Shown here piece by piece: positions 25,041-39,664 of a stretch of DNA of 64,000 bases. Each line of letters starts with the position of its first letter. Position 1 is the first letter of the stretch. The stretch spans positions 3,568,001 through 3,632,000 of the forward strand of contig JAQFVV010000112.1 of the NCBI GenBank assembly GCA_028023455.1, in the 5' to 3' direction. Both the position numbers and the translations under genes were made by a program. The stretch is from Epiperipatus broadwayi (lineage: Eukaryota; Onychophora; Udeonychophora; Euonychophora; Peripatidae). A model generated the notes under the pieces. The model saw only the letters and a program-made list of their open reading frames with translations, was not told the DNA's origin and searched no databases.

Positions 25041-26274
25041 TACAACTTGAAATGTTATATATTTAATCTATGTGATATTACTATCAGTTGAATGAATTTG
25101 AAAATTTAAATAAAATTTGAAAATTGTCAAACATATAATTAAACGTAAAATACAAGTTTCATAAACTTTTAAACAAGCATATATTTTAGTTATTATTTTA
25201 TAAAAACTGTAAAACTACCTTATATATTAATATTTTATATTATACACAAAAACTTTGCACTAAACCAACTCCATATATATTATCACAAAATAGATTAGTC
25301 AATGATGAGAAAATAGAGATCAATTTCACAAACTTTTAACAATAACAAAAAATAGACATTAAACTTAAGCAAACAACACAAATAACATGTAATTTGAATT
25401 TATAGTATTTATCTGAAAATTTTTTTTTTTGTTAATGAATTCAGTTCATTTATATTTACATTTAAGAGAAATTTCTAGACAATTGCTCAACTATTTAATA
25501 TCATTTTGTCAGCATTTTAGTAATATATCATTAGCCAGACATTTATAGGTCATCATCTACTATATTATAAGGCTTGATTATAGTTCACTAATCACCATAT
25601 TATAGTCTATGACGCTTTAACACTGTATATATTTCATAATAGTCAAATAGGTATAAGCCAAACCAGAAAGCACCCAACCAAGTTATATCTAAGTTATAAT
25701 AAATTATTAATGCAATATTATTGTACGACAAAATTCTTTTTAACTTTTACATATTTAATTTCCTCTTCTTTGCAATTACTTCAATACTTTTGTATACAAA
25801 TTTGTTCAGTTTTGAAAAAAAAAAAAAGATTAAAATTAGCTGAAGATGTAAGTTCTCTTTCAATTTAGTAGTTAAATTATAACAACAAAAAAAATATTTC
25901 TTGTATTTTTAAATCCTGGCAATGTATCTTCTTTTAAGTGTAATTTTAATTTTCTACTCACATTTTAGATACTATGGATTTATAAATCTAATATTATATA
26001 AAAATCAACCAGGTTTTTTTTTTTAAAGTACATTGCTCATTATATAGTTCTTTCAGTATCAAAATATTTATGATCTTTATCACATGCACAATTTTAAATT
26101 ACTTGAAGTAACTTTTCCTTTTTATTTATCATACAGTGTTGATTTTTGTGTATTGTTTTTCTTCTATTTTTCAGAAAGATTTATAAAAGAAAACAATGCA
26201 TATCACATATTCTTTATAAACAAATATAATTAACAATCATAAAACAATTATTGATTTTGTTTTTATCTACATAT

Positions 26275-27052
26275 CATGTTTTCCCAAAAATAAGACTCAG
26301 TCTTATATTAATTTTTGCTCCAGAAGACACTGCAGGGCTTATTTTCAAAAATTCAAAAAATGTTTATTTCACATGTTCACATTAAGTATTTCCATTACAG
26401 CATAAGCCGTATTGAATTATAAAGATTCATATATGACATAACTACATCCATCTGTTATCAAGTATGCAAATTGTAAACACTATCCAAATTACTTGTAATA
26501 GCCCTGCTTACATATTCTTTTTAAAAAATTTTCTTAGGAGAAAAAAAATCTGATTCAACATAGATATTTTAAATAAAAGTTTTTCAGCAAAAAAAAAAAA
26601 AAATGTTTAAGAAATCAAGCTAATTTTTCTTTTATCTTGAATATATAAAAGCTACCATGCTAAAACCTTAAAATTAAATCATCAAGTATTCTAAATCTAA
26701 GTATTAAATAAAATAAGTGCCTAAAAATATATATAAATGATATTATAAATTGTCCGATATACTAATTTGTGGTAGATAAATTATTTCTCTATATAAGTAG
26801 AAATATGTTTGTCAAAAATAGTCGGCAGGAAAATATAAAAAAACCATATAATTTATACCATTTATTTAAAGCATTAATGTTAATATAATATTGTTTATTT
26901 ATACATTCATTATTTTATAATTCAATATACCCATCGTATGTTTCAACAAAAGCTATCTATCGGGATGCCGATCTTAACTATAGCTTATATTTGGAGTAGG
27001 GCATATATTATAAGCATCCTCAAAACTCAGGTCTTATTTTCGGGGAAACACG
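26275..27052. mobile_element. Non-autonomous DNA transposon with CGTGTTTCCCCGAAAATAAG-type ends
   Basis: The left end CATGTTTTCCCAAAAATAAG and the inverted right end CGTGTTTCCCCGAAAATAAG are near-identical. The left interior TCTTATATTAATTTTTGCTC is a word common in animal hAT-like elements. 778 bp, no transposase. The target duplication is unclear, so the superfamily is uncertain. Confidence 0.65.
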
Positions 27053-28552
27053 ATATAATAAAAGTGGCATTGTGTTAACATAACCCAAAAAGTTTTGTTT
27101 CAGGAATCCAAAAAATAAAATCCCATTTAATGAGAAAATGGATTACTTTTGAGATGAAAAATACTCAAGAAACAGAAATATATTAATTATTCTACAAGGA
27201 TTCACTAAAGTCCCAATAGTATTTTGATGTGGGGATAGTTATTGATAAGTATATATGTGCATTAAAACCCACAATGCAAAGATGAAAAACCAGCATAGAT
27301 GTGTCAGAACTCATTAAAAAAAAAGGAGGGATAAAAATATGAAATTTACACTCACCATACACAGATGTTCATCAGTTTATATAGATAGACTTATTTATAT
27401 ATAAATTTTTCTCTCTTGATTAGCCCCAGCCTTTAAAAGATAATTAGTCAATTTCTGCCATATATAAGACTAGATTTTATATAAAAAGTTTTCATTAGGT
27501 AGTAAAAATGAAATGGTAGAAATGATATACAAGTAATAAACATAATAACATCTATAAAATTATAAATGTAATTACAATATTAGCTCTAAAATGTTAATTT
27601 TTCTTTATTATTGTAATATTCGATATCTCTAGTTCTGAGAATCATTTCTAATTAAATTCTACTTCTTTACTTTTTCTATAAACAATATCCCTTTTATTTC
27701 TTATAAATGTGCCAAAGATCTGAAGGTGCTGAACCAACCAATTATCTTCAGAAACATTTCCAGTAAACACCATATTTCATTTTTTATTGATAGGCATTAA
27801 CCTTTCTACTCACATTAAATTAAGCTCCAACCAATTATGCAACTATAATTTTTCTTAACTAGCATATGCTCACAAAATAAAATCTCAAGAAATGTTTAAA
27901 CACTACAATTTTCCTTTTTGCTACTTCCATATTGTTGTAAGCTATAAAATCCTTTAAATCTCTTTGTAAACACTTAACATTTAAACAACACTTTATTCCA
28001 TATAAACTTCTTAATATACAATAAAATAGACTACATTTTAATCTATACTCCAGTTTCCAAAATTCCAGTACTATACTTTCAAATTCAACAATATCTTAGA
28101 TAAAAGGAAATGAAAATGTTAAATTTATTATTTTACATGTATTAATTAAACTATTTTAAAATCTCAATACTGCACGCAAGGAATGAAACATATTTTCACA
28201 TATCTATGTAATTTCAACAATACAATTAAAATATTACCACTATTTCAGTCTAAGTTATAATCAACACTCAATGTACATCAGTTATCTTTTTCACTCAGAA
28301 AGCCTGCACAAAAACTCTATTCTCATATTAACAGGCATTGAGCCTCAATTTTTTTAGGAAATATTAATTAAAACAAGATTATTTTCATTACTAATTTCAC
28401 CCTCTACAATTATCTTCCTGCAAAATTTTATTCAGTATTGTTTAATTTCTATCATTAAACTTCTGCAAATATATAATTTTTGCATGGGGGGAGGGGGTAA
28501 CTCCCACATAAACTGATTTTGTAATAATTTACTTCGCTAATTGATCATAATT

Positions 28553-28693
28553 CTTATAATATACTTAAATATATATAGGTGAAGTTAATAAAAATTTTCA
28601 CAAATAATGTTCATACTCTGAAAGCGCTAAGCTAAACATTATTTGTGAAAATTTTTATTAACTTCACCTATATATGTTTAAGCGTATTATAAG
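28553..28693. repeat. Long near-perfect hairpin (59-bp arms)
   Basis: The left arm (28553-28611) and right arm (28635-28693) are inverted copies differing at only a few bases near the outer ends. The innermost 40 bases, including AGGTGAAGTTAATAAAAATT, match exactly. The loop is 23 bp. It is transcribed within the 14-3-3 intron, so it would form a stable stem in the pre-mRNA. Probably a foldback MITE. Confidence 0.8.
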
Positions 28694-29329
28694 TATAAAC
28701 TGATTTTACAGAAACCTTACAATTTCTATTTGTTATTCATGAGCTAGAATGCTATTAAGAAAATTATCTTCCCAAAAATCCTTTCATTTGCTTTTCTCCC
28801 ATTTTTTTATTTTTAAAAAAATGTAATCGAATTAACTAAAATATGATTACAATAAAATCAAATTTAAAAATGTGTGCATTGTATTTTTAATACTATCATT
28901 TAAACTGTTTTATAAGCTATTAAATTTTACCAAGTATAAATTTCTTTAGTTTTTAATAATATATACAGTACTACAATTCTCCACTTTCCACAAACCTAAC
29001 ATACCAGTGGTCAAGTTTTCTACTACAATATTTTAATACCCAATCAGCATTCAATTCCTTTTGCAATTACTGTGAATATGAATAATTTTTATTAAAAAAG
29101 CTTTCAATCCAGTAATTTTTGCTTTTAGTGTTAGTTTGGCCACACTATAGACCTATGCTTGTTTTGAACTTAACGACAGGTGAAAGATAGAGGGATGGGT
29201 TTATTCGTAAAATCCTCAAGCAACCACCAATTTAATTTGCACTTTATTAAAAATCAACATGGATAGATAATAACAGCCACTTGTGAATAATTATGCCCCC
29301 CCCCCCCCAGTTACTCTAAAAATAAATTT

Positions 29330-31560
29330 AGCAATGACTATATAAACCAATAAGAAATACAAATAAGTCTTTGTATAGAACCTTGGGTCTAATTATAGCC
29401 TTCCAATGTATTCTATTCTCTGACATACCTTCTAAATGGAAATAATTGCCACTGTAATTCTTTAGAACAGTGGTCTTTGACCCTTGGTCCGCGGATCGTC
29501 GCCTTATTTCTTCAACTGGCAGGAAAGTTTGTAATATAACAAAATAATAAGTTTAAACTTTTAATTAATATAAACAATTTTTATTTATTTCTTCATCTCA
29601 TTTTTACCCACTTAAAAAAAGAAAAGAAACAGAACTAAAACAAAATCTAATAAATTATACATAAATTAATTTGTTTTTCTAGTTATCACAGATGTTTGTG
29701 GAAGGGAGGGGGTAAAATTAAATTTTTTATTATTTTTCTAAAATTCAAAATTAAAAAAAAAAGTTTTTTATTATACAAACTCTATATATATATAACTTTA
29801 TCTTGTATATTTAACATTAAATACAGATATTACATTTATCTTAATCATTGTCATGTAATTACACTAGCTGTGATATTTCCCAATATTCAGGTGAATAACA
29901 TTTTATTCTTGCATGTTTTAACAATGAAATAATAAACGCAGCAATGTAGGCATATTAATGAGAACGATTGTTATTGTATTGTTTTCTGTAGCAGTATGAC
30001 TGCGCAACTTGAGCGTGTTCAGCATGTGAAGGTAAGCAACACCATTACTATACACAGTAACTAGTGTGTTGTTTTGGTCAGTTATAATAATTATGCTCAT
30101 CTAAGGCAAAGCAGTTTACAACTTTAAGAAAATTTATCTATAGACTTCTGCCAATCCGCGAAACATTTTTGCCGGTCCGTGTCCTTATTTTTCCCGGTCC
30201 GCAGGTGTGAAAAGGTTGAAGACCACTGCTTTAGAATGTCTTTGACAATCCTTATAATGTAAATGGGGTCTATTTCTTCCTTGAAAACCATGCTCAAATT
30301 CATCATAAAACATCTTTTTAGAAAATCTTAACATTATTCATTAGTTAACATATTCTATGCAACTAAGGCATGATTTCATAATAATAGATCAGCAAACTGA
30401 ACATATAGATTATTTTTACGATCTTGCTTATTGCACTTTTGAATTTTTCACCAAACATCCTTAAATGAAACTTTTCTAATGCTTTTATATTGCATTCACA
30501 TGGTGTCCAAATTTCATTTCCGTATAATAAGATAAAATATATTAGTCCTACATAATTCTCTTTGAGGAAATAGTTTTTAACTTGTTAAAAGCAGCAACTA
30601 CATTGGAGTCTGGATTGTATCTTCAACATCTAAGACCATCTTACACTACTAAAATACTAAGGTATTTAAACTGGTTTATATTCTAAATTGATAACAATGC
30701 AAACTAAAAATAGCCGAGGCTTTTTCTTTTATCATTGAGTGATAAAGAACTAGTTTGTAAACATTACTTAAAACAAAATCTTTATAAGTTGCATTTTCTA
30801 TAATTGGTCTTTTGAACATGCAAATAGCACAATTTATGAGCATATTGTAAGTGTTTTAGCATTAAATTCAGATTAAAAATTCCATCATCAAACTTATATT
30901 GTATCCTCATCGGTTTAATTTAGACAACCATAACACTGTTGGATCAAGTATACATTCTTAATTTAACATCCGTTTTCATTTCAAATACTTCAGATTTTCC
31001 ATCTATAGTACGAACACTCTCAATTCCATAGCATAGCATTAAAATATATATAAATTTTGGTGGACAATCAACTAATTTCAAATAATGCTATAGAGCTGTC
31101 CTATTAACTGAATCAAATTAGCAAAGGCAATATATAAACCACTTCTTTGCATCTGACACCTTTCTTCCATTTGCCTGGTTACAAAAACCTTATCTACACT
31201 GCTGCTTGATTCTCAAAAAAAAAAAAGTCTCTGGTAACCACTCTCAACAAAATTCTTTAAAGTATTTTTGCTGAAGTGGATAATAATATTCCTCAGCAAT
31301 AACTGCAATCTGGTCTAAAAATGGAAAAAATAAAAGCATTCTTAAGATTGGGTGGCACAACTTCATGGGTTCACATATCCCTAAAAAATAATTTAAGTTT
31401 ACATATCAGGACATATTTTAAAATTTCTCAAAAGTATTTTTATCAGAATCTGCAGCCTTTCCATTTTTAAGATTCTAAAGAATGATTTTGACTTCACTAA
31501 GCTGGATATCTTTGTCCAAATGTAAATGAGACTATTATAATATCCAATAAAATTTCCTAA
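29330..31560 (-). pseudogene. Non-LTR retrotransposon, decayed copy B, interrupted by a hAT-type element
   Basis: Same family and orientation as copies A and C. Minus-strand reading gives SSSVDKVFVTRQMEERCQ near 31.17 kb (RT fingers motif) and KMFYDEFEHGFQGRNRPHLH near 30.28 kb, matching the C-terminal part of the ORF. The copy is split at 29468-30228 by a non-autonomous hAT-type element. The flanks CTAAATGG...TTCTTTAGAA and TTTGACAATC line up with continuous sequence in copy C at 50.11-50.17 kb, confirming the insertion. Many stops. Confidence 0.75.
29468..30228. mobile_element. Non-autonomous hAT-type element with perfect 8-bp target duplication
   Basis: 761 bp. The left end CAGTGGTCTTTGACCCTTGG pairs with the right end read inverted, CAGTGGTCTTCAACCTTTTC. 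CTTTAGAA occurs immediately outside both ends (29460-29467 and 30229-30236). The inner sub-terminal repeats share GGTCCGCGGA/CGGTCCGCAG words. No transposase is encoded. The 8-bp duplication and CAGNG-type ends fit the hAT superfamily. Confidence 0.88.
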
Positions 31561-32510
31561 TTGAATGCACAGCAGTCCAGTGTATATGCATATACAATAT
31601 CAGAATTGCATATTGCTTTATCAATATCTCTATGACTTATCCACACTTAAAATAAAAAGCAACATAAATTTCGATATTTTATAAAATATTCACAGTATTT
31701 TATTATAATAATTAAATTAAGACACTATATCAATGCTTAGATTTTTATGGTGCAGAGTCATGCCATTTATTATTATAGTATGAAGCAAAAAAAAAAAAAA
31801 AAATATTTCGCTAATTATTTTTAAAAATGACTATCAAATCAGAAATTATTCATAACTGCCAAAGTCAAAAATGTAATGCCACCATTAAATGAAAATCATT
31901 ACAATATTTTTGATGATGGTAATGTTTGCAAAAAAAAAACCCTCTTCTGAGTTGTAATCAGTTTTTACTACAAATGGTTACTATGAAGTGCATGCAAGCA
32001 AGCAGTCACAATCTAAAACAAATTTAGTAAAATATAGAAATTAATTACAAAACCAAACTGGATAATAAATATGAAGCTTTTAATTAGAATCAGACATTTT
32101 ATGTTGCAATTTAGCCAAATGAACATAATTTTATTATTAATCGACCAGTTTTTTGTAATCCCTCACCTCACTAGCTTTTGATGTTTCTAATCAAATAATT
32201 TGGTACTTTGGATATCATGTAATATTCAAACACTAGAATTGACAAATTGAAGTTTGATCTGGAATCTTTAGCTCATAATTTCATTGCTTTACTATATCAC
32301 TAAACTATGGAAGGCATTCATTATACCAATAAAATTTAGTTATTTCACGGTCATGTATAATCACCTATTTCTTGGGTTAACCATATAATAGAAAGTTTAA
32401 ATTTGTAAGCAAAAAAACGAGTAGAAAAACATTATAAGGGACAATATAAATAAGACATTAACCCCATAGGTTAAAAAATTAAATGTAAAACTTCTACATC
32501 ATTTATCACC

Positions 32511-32904
32511 ATAAGCCAACCTTTTTGCACTTAAGAGCACATTGTATAATATCGGCCAGGTGGCGGGCACCATTTATTTTTTTTCAACCCGATGGCGGGC
32601 ACTATTTATTTTTTCAATATAAATTTATAGTTGGATATTGTTAATAATACACATAATGTACAAAAAAATATTTATTTCAAACATAAAATTTTAACATATA
32701 ATTAACGTTTATATTTTAAGCTATAAAAGTATAATATGCCCTACAATTTGATTACAATATAATACAATAATTTATAAGAACTTTTAAAAATTAAATTGAT
32801 TTGTATCAGATAAATAATTTTTTATTGTGTTCGGATAGCGGCAGCCACAGGTAAAATGGTCTGCGGGCGCCATGGTGCCCGCGGGCATAGGGTTGGGGCC
32901 CCTG
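32511..32904. mobile_element. hAT-type non-autonomous element, G/C-rich ends
   Basis: The right end, read inverted, begins CAGGGGCCCCAACCCTATGC and continues into a G/C-rich palindrome (GCGGGCGCCATGGTGCCCGC). The left end has decayed to GCCAACCTTTTTGCAC plus GGCGGGCACC blocks. CCATAA lies at both edges (32509-32514 and 32905-32910), a possible target duplication. It stands out sharply against the A/T-rich background. Confidence 0.6.
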
Positions 32905-35900
32905 CCATAAACATAATATAAATAATTAATCAAGCTGTAATGATATTTAAATACTAACATTTTAATCCCCCTCTCCCATTTTCACTTAGTTATCTATGAG
33001 CCCTATTGAAGCAGATGATCTGATGCTCAGATCCTGCTTCACAGCCCACATCCAATCTCCTACCATCTAACTGTATTCAAACCCACCTTTACGCATGTAT
33101 ATACATAGCTAATATATATATTTCTTTTGGTTAGTATTATAACATAAATCACATTAACACGTATGTATTTTAATTTAAAAATATTTTATTTAATAATATT
33201 CTCATGTGTATACGGGCGTAAATAATAAATATCAATATATTTCAGTGTAGGAGATTGCGAATATATTAATAAAGTTATATTATATATAAGGTATCACATA
33301 TGAAACTTTATTATTTTTCATATATAATTTTGTAGTCAGAAATGATGCAATCTTGTTAAAAAAGTCTCGAAAAACAATTACCCGGAAGACCCCTTAGATT
33401 AAAGTAAAAGATTACGAATTGGCAATAATAAAATAAACCCATTAGTGGAAATTGTCCACACTAGCTTGTTTTAAAATCATAAGATATATTTTAAAACAAT
33501 CATTCGAGAAACTGATAACAAACTTGCATTGTTTCAAACATCTTACTAGATAAGAGTATCCGGTCAAACTATTCCAGATGAAACTTAAGTGCTTAAACCG
33601 CCTCAGGTCCAGCAGTAGTTGCTAAGTTACAGCTTCAAAATAAAAGTATATATACTGCTGGATTTGAATCCACAGAAAAGGAGACCATTAAATAACTATG
33701 TCGCTATACATATTCCACGCCAGTTTTGATTTTCACTCAATGTGTCGTGAGTAGGGGAATTTTCGCCTTTTCCCTCCGTTCTAATATACTGTTCCCATGA
33801 ACGAAGCTCTGCATCCTGTACTAATGAACTTTATGTATTTTTCCAGTGAAAATGAAATGCTAATTCTCAAATAATAATGCTACCCTAGATCTAGTGAAAC
33901 AATACCAATGGACTGACTCCTAATGAAATCATTCTTCCAAATAAGCAAGGTAAAAGAATTTTGACCGCTTATAATTCTTAAATCCTGCCTTCTCTGTAAT
34001 ATTGATATTTTAATCATCTATTTTAAATGTCTTCGAAATATGTATTCTTATAACTCTATATAACTAATCTATATTAAGCCTCCTATATAATGTTTTTCTT
34101 TTCTTTTATTTCCAAGCGGCAAACAATTCTCATTTAGATTTATGTATTTATATTTTAAAAGAGATGCCAATGATATTCTAAAATCGCAAGCATATAATTC
34201 ATTTTCGTTTCCCCACCCATCATTTACTGGGTAAATAACTTATAATTTGATCAAAACTAGTCTTGCCCAGGTGCTCGCGATTTTAGATAAATAAACTAAT
34301 TATATTTTTATGTTTACTGTAGAAAAACAGACTGACATCTGTTTTTTACATTTTCCTTCCTAAATAATGCGCTATCTTTTATTCTTAAATTATATTATAT
34401 GTGTAAAATCCATCTTAGTTATTACCACCACCCACATATTTTGTAATAATTTATATATTTTCACAAGGGCATTGATTAACCAAGATTAAGATTTATTAAA
34501 TGTGTGGGAAGTAATGAATAATATTAAATAACATAATGTAAGGGGGATCTTAAGAGCTTAGTTTTATATTTAAGTCTATTATCCATGTTTGCTTAATGAA
34601 GCCATATTATTACGCCGGATATTTCATAATTTATGGGCAATAAATCTGTTTAGATAATCTTTAACCATTTGAGTTATATTATATTATTAAGCGCTACGTG
34701 CATAAAGGCCATTTCGTTTTTATATACGTTCGCGCTTCTTTCTCACATGGAGGTATTCGCGAGGTCAAGCCCTATCGTCGTTCTCAATGTCCTTGAACCA
34801 GACTGTAAAACCACCCTGGGGACATACATGGTCTTATGTGCATACTTTATATGGGGAGCGATCTGGGAAACCAGTCCAATAAAGTCGTTGCCGACCACTC
34901 TTCGTCATCCATGATTCGCCTGTACTTCACTCCAGGGAATCTTGGACTCTTTCGTTCGTTAAACCGACCCTGCCTACATTTGCAGAGGAAATCGGTCCAC
35001 TTCATTATTAAAAATTCATGAAGCACACTGCAGGATCCATAATTGGACCAACCCAATCAGCCGCCATGCACACACCGCCTTTTCAGTGTCTTATAAGTCG
35101 CCCAGAAAGTCATAAGCCGTAATGAGATTTCTCCAAACAGACATATTTCCATTAGTTTAATATACGTATTAATGCGATAGATTTAGCATCGTTTATATAA
35201 TTATTCATTATCTACCCTGCACATTAGTTATCTATAACTCCAATTAATAATAATATTAAATGTAACCAAATGTAATATCTGCTTGTAAGATGATTATTAT
35301 CTTTTTAAATTAAGTAAATGCTCTTTTCGTTTCTGGGGGTATAATAGTATTCCAGTAATGTATTCCAATAGCGCTAATTCAGTAAATCATATATGTATAT
35401 TATTGGCATAGCCGCAAATCTTATGTTATCGTTAAATATGAATTAAATATATATCTAATACTTACGAGGCTCATGTCAGGTAAATAACCAGACATAATTT
35501 TGTTATTAATAAATCTTAAATATATATATCAAACTCGAACCATTGCTTTCTTTTAGTTAAGTTAATATGTTATGTTATTACTTATGCTGAATATGACTAG
35601 ATGATCTCCGCTCAATACATAATTAATATGCTAGGTCACGAGCATTCATTGCTCATCAAATATAGCTAGTTATTAAGTTAATCTATCATATAAGTTTAGC
35701 CTAGAGTCTTTCTGTGTCTCCGATGATCGATGCCGGCGAAGAAGTAAATTAAGTCGATGTCATCGGGATTGTTGTTTATAATGTTATAGATCTGGGAAAT
35801 AGGCAAATAGGGCAGAGTTCATGAGTGGTCCTGAGCTGTGTATCTTGCGCACGATTGGATTCAAGGTACTTTTGCCTAGATGCTAGATCTTGTTATGTGA

Positions 35901-36350
35901 ACATACCAATCCGACCAGCACACTATATACAAAATAACTAATCAGTAATAAGTTTCTCCAAAAATGATGAAATGAATCTAAATAATTATAGTGTTATATA
36001 ATCACCTCACCCCCCTAACTAAAAAAAAAAAAAAAAAAGGGAATAATTTGAAGGTTCACGCATAAACTAAATTAGCAGTAGGTATGCAATCTTCAAAAAC
36101 AATTTCAGAATCTACAAATGTCCAACATTTCCTTAAGTGGTAAAAGTTGCATATTATACATATACACGCCCGAATCTAGAATATGTTTTGACAAGAGGGA
36201 GTGTGTGTATAAATTTTTTATTATTTTAACCACATTTATAGTAGCGCATAACCATTCACATTAGGAATATAAAAAAAATTAGGATAGATTGAGGATAAAA
36301 ATTATGCAAGACAAAATTTAAATTTATATTCAGACAATTTATATACATAT

Positions 36351-36419
36351 TCTAATGGTATAAAGGAGGAAATAAAAGTTTAGATTCTAATGGTATAAAG
36401 GAGGAAAAAAAAGTTTAGA
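36351..36419. repeat. Tandem duplication, about 35-bp units
   Basis: TCTAATGGTATAAAGGAGGA is repeated at 36351 and 36386, each followed by A-rich sequence and AAGTTTAGA. Confidence 0.9.
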
Positions 36420-37829
36420 AGTATTTGTAACCTATATGTTTTTTTAGTAGAGCAATTACTGATAATTATGCAAATGATAAAACTATGAATATCAAATGAT
36501 GTTTTGTTAATGCAGACTATTCACACCTAAGGAAGATACTTAATTTAAAACAGGCTAGCATATGACTACTGGCCTAGCAGCAGACTACGTGTCTTCTTAA
36601 GCAAACTGATTTGGTTCAAAGTCTTAAAAAAGTTTTATTATTAGATGAGATAGTGTAAAAAAAAAAATAAAGGTGCAGATATTGCAGATGCTTTAAGTAA
36701 AATTCTGCTTTTCACATAAATTGGCCATTAGTCACTAAGTTGATACACATCAATGTAGCAGATATGTAGTGTCAATCTATCTTAATTCTCTGAATATTCG
36801 ATGATTTAGTTTGTCTAAATTTCGTGCATATATGCATCCAGTAAATGTTTATTTGATCCACATTTAATTGCATTTGGGAACACGCTCAAAAAAAAAAAAA
36901 AAAAAAACTCAATAGACAATATGCAAATGCCCAGAATAAAAAATTGTATAATTTGCAAAAAAAAAAAAAAAAATTGTAGAATTTACATAAGTATTTGAAT
37001 GCATAACAATCCATATGCAAAGTCATTTATTTAAAAACATGTATTTTTGTTAAAGCAATCCTATCTTCCACTCGCAAATTTTATCAGGAAAGATTTATTA
37101 GTAAATGTTAATAACTTATTATAATAAATTTACTTTATTGTTTTTATATCTTTTGGTTGGTATATCTTTAATTCAGTATACATGTCAAACTGCTCCAATT
37201 TGTTATGATGTTTTGTAATGGATATCTAAATTGTCAAAAGTTCTCAACTGAAATATATATATATGCATGAGAGATTAGAGATCAGAGATTGATTGAACTC
37301 GTGGAGACTTTCATCCTGCAGTGGATAGATAATGGTTGAATATGGTGATATGCATAAGTACTTTAAAAAAAAAAAAATTGAAAATCGTCAATATTTAACT
37401 AGATTAACTGTTTGGAGCAGAGTATAATCTAAATAAAGCAATTAATCAATTTCTTGTTTGTTAGAAGTACAATTAATAGATAAAATAATTGATCTTGTCA
37501 TAGCCGAAATAGAACTCTTTAAGAAAAAATGTCTGACAGGTGATAATAGTTTTGAAAGCTTTGTGAAAAGTAGTCGTACATATGAGAGAAATGGCTCACA
37601 TTGGTGGCACCTAGTAAGCTAAACATTGGTGGCCAACTACTTAAAAAATTTTAAGACAAATAGATTCGCATATGACGCCAGCACTCACTTATGCCAGGAA
37701 AACAAAATCTTTGAACAAATAATTTGAAAGATAAATATACATATGAACATTCCTACACCAAACAAAAATATCCTGGGCAATTCAGAAAGCAGAATAATTT
37801 AGGGGGTACATTATCTTGCTCTTTATTAC

Positions 37830-38650
37830 TATTTAATTCTTTATAAAACTTTTCCACACATTTCAAGATATATCTCTTTTTAGTAATAGTACCATCTTAT
37901 TGCAGAAATGTTTCCTATAAATATCAAGGTATTGTTTTACACTTCTGATATTTTTATTTTTTACAGCCTTTCTTGCTAATTAATAATTATACTTTCTTAC
38001 ATTGATATTAACTCTTTTCTTACCATTTAAAAAATTCTAGATATTCAATCTTTCTTAAAAGATCTTTTTTATATATTTTCACATCCTTAGATCTATTCAT
38101 AAATTGTTGTTCCAGTAGATTCTACTAATCAATTGCTTTTTTGTACCAACTATCTTTGTTGCTGCCTATAATAGTGTATCAGTTATCTTCCTAATGACTT
38201 CGATCAAATCTAAATCACATCTTCAAAATCTGATATTTTTAAATTATTTGCAAGCTTCTAATTTAATTAATAAATACACTGGAATGTTTCTGAAGGGTAG
38301 GAATTTGTGAATACATTTTTCTTTATCTCACCAGTTTTGCATTATCACAAATGCTACATATCGCTAATCAATTATCTCTTCATGTGTTAAAGACATTTTC
38401 TTTTAGTCAAAATATAATCCAATTCTGCTGTAAATTCATTTGGATGCTTCCACGTCCATTTAGCATTTTCTCAAAGAATTCATAATATAAAATTTTTTGT
38501 GCCTTTGTATGTCCACTTTTTAAAACATTTGTCTCTACTATTTCTAATTTCAGAGCCCAAGAATGTCCCATTTAAGATTAGTTTTCCCAATTCTTGCAAT
38601 CTGTAATTCCAAGTCACTAAATAAAAGATCATCATCAAATGACAGCTGGG
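37830..38650 (-). pseudogene. Non-LTR retrotransposon fragment, endonuclease part
   Basis: Minus-strand reading near 38.43 kb gives KWTWKHPNEFTAELDYILTK, the C-terminal hallmark of the AP-type endonuclease of LINEs (WTWxxPx...xDYIL). The remainder of the segment is decayed. It may be the 5' half of the same family as copies A-C, but no overlap is available to prove this. Confidence 0.6.
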
Positions 38651-39570
38651 TTAACAATCAGGATCTGCAGCACTCTTTACCTTCAGTCCCCAATTGCTGT
38701 TGTAGCTCGCGATTTTACAGTTTTGTCTGTCATGATTGTTAAATATCTATTTAAAAATAAGTTCATTCTCACACACATTCATTCTGCCTATGTTTCAGTT
38801 AACCGCTATCAGGCAATTAAGAATATCATAGTATTTCACGATCTTAAATGCAGAGGTAAAAAGCCAGTAAACTCACTAGGCTGAGTGATGCATGCTTTCT
38901 AGCAGCCCAACCACGTTTATATATTTTAAATCATTGCAGCTCAATTATGCTTGCATATTATATAATCATATAAAAATAACAGCCGCGACAAGAATATATG
39001 GATTGAATGTAAGAAACATGTCCTGCTTAATTCCTTTAAAGTCTGAGCAATCAACCGGCCTCTCAGTTACTAGCTAATATTTAAGACAGGTTTATTGTAT
39101 GTGAATGTTAACAGAGAAGCAGTGCTATCACTAATATAACTTTATGATCAAAGGTTTTTAGTGGCAAAAAAAAAAAAAAGGCCTAACAAAAAAAATAATT
39201 TTTTTCCAAACTATGAAAGATGGTAGTGTGACTATTATAATTTAAGCAACAATATAGTATTGTCTTGATCCATTATATCCTGGAATGAAACATTATAGTT
39301 GCAGGCTGAACATTTTAGGAACTAGTTTCATACAGAAACAGTATGATTTAGCCATCATGCAGTTTCACCTACTATATATCATAGTAGTCTTCATTTTCCT
39401 ATTTCGAACCCTAGGGGTGCACATATATAACCGTATTCGAGTTAATTTAATACATAGGAATGTATATTTATGCGTGTGTGTAATTGCATATACACATTGA
39501 TCTGCTAAATTAAATGTTTGTATGTATAATGTATACACATTTGTAATATTGTTTTATTTGCAAGTAATTG

Positions 39571-39664
39571 TAACTGCGCATACATCTGATTGATATTAGT
39601 ATGTATCGTGTATACGCTAACTGCGCAGACATCTGATTGATATTAGTATGTATCGTGTATACGC
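39571..39664. repeat. Tandem duplication, 47-bp units
   Basis: TAACTGCGCATACATCTGAT and TAACTGCGCAGACATCTGAT start two adjacent copies that both end GTATCGTGTATACGC. One substitution seen, so recent. Confidence 0.9.

Noticed and set aside
33586-33690. tRNA gene (TTTGAATCCAC word)
   Set aside because: The T-arm-like word is isolated; no anticodon stem or acceptor pairing.
34669-35056. Overlapping ORFs of 81, 61 and 69 codons on both strands
   Set aside because: They looked somewhat protein-like and the local G+C is higher, but I could match no domain, and open frames on both strands suggest composition, not coding.
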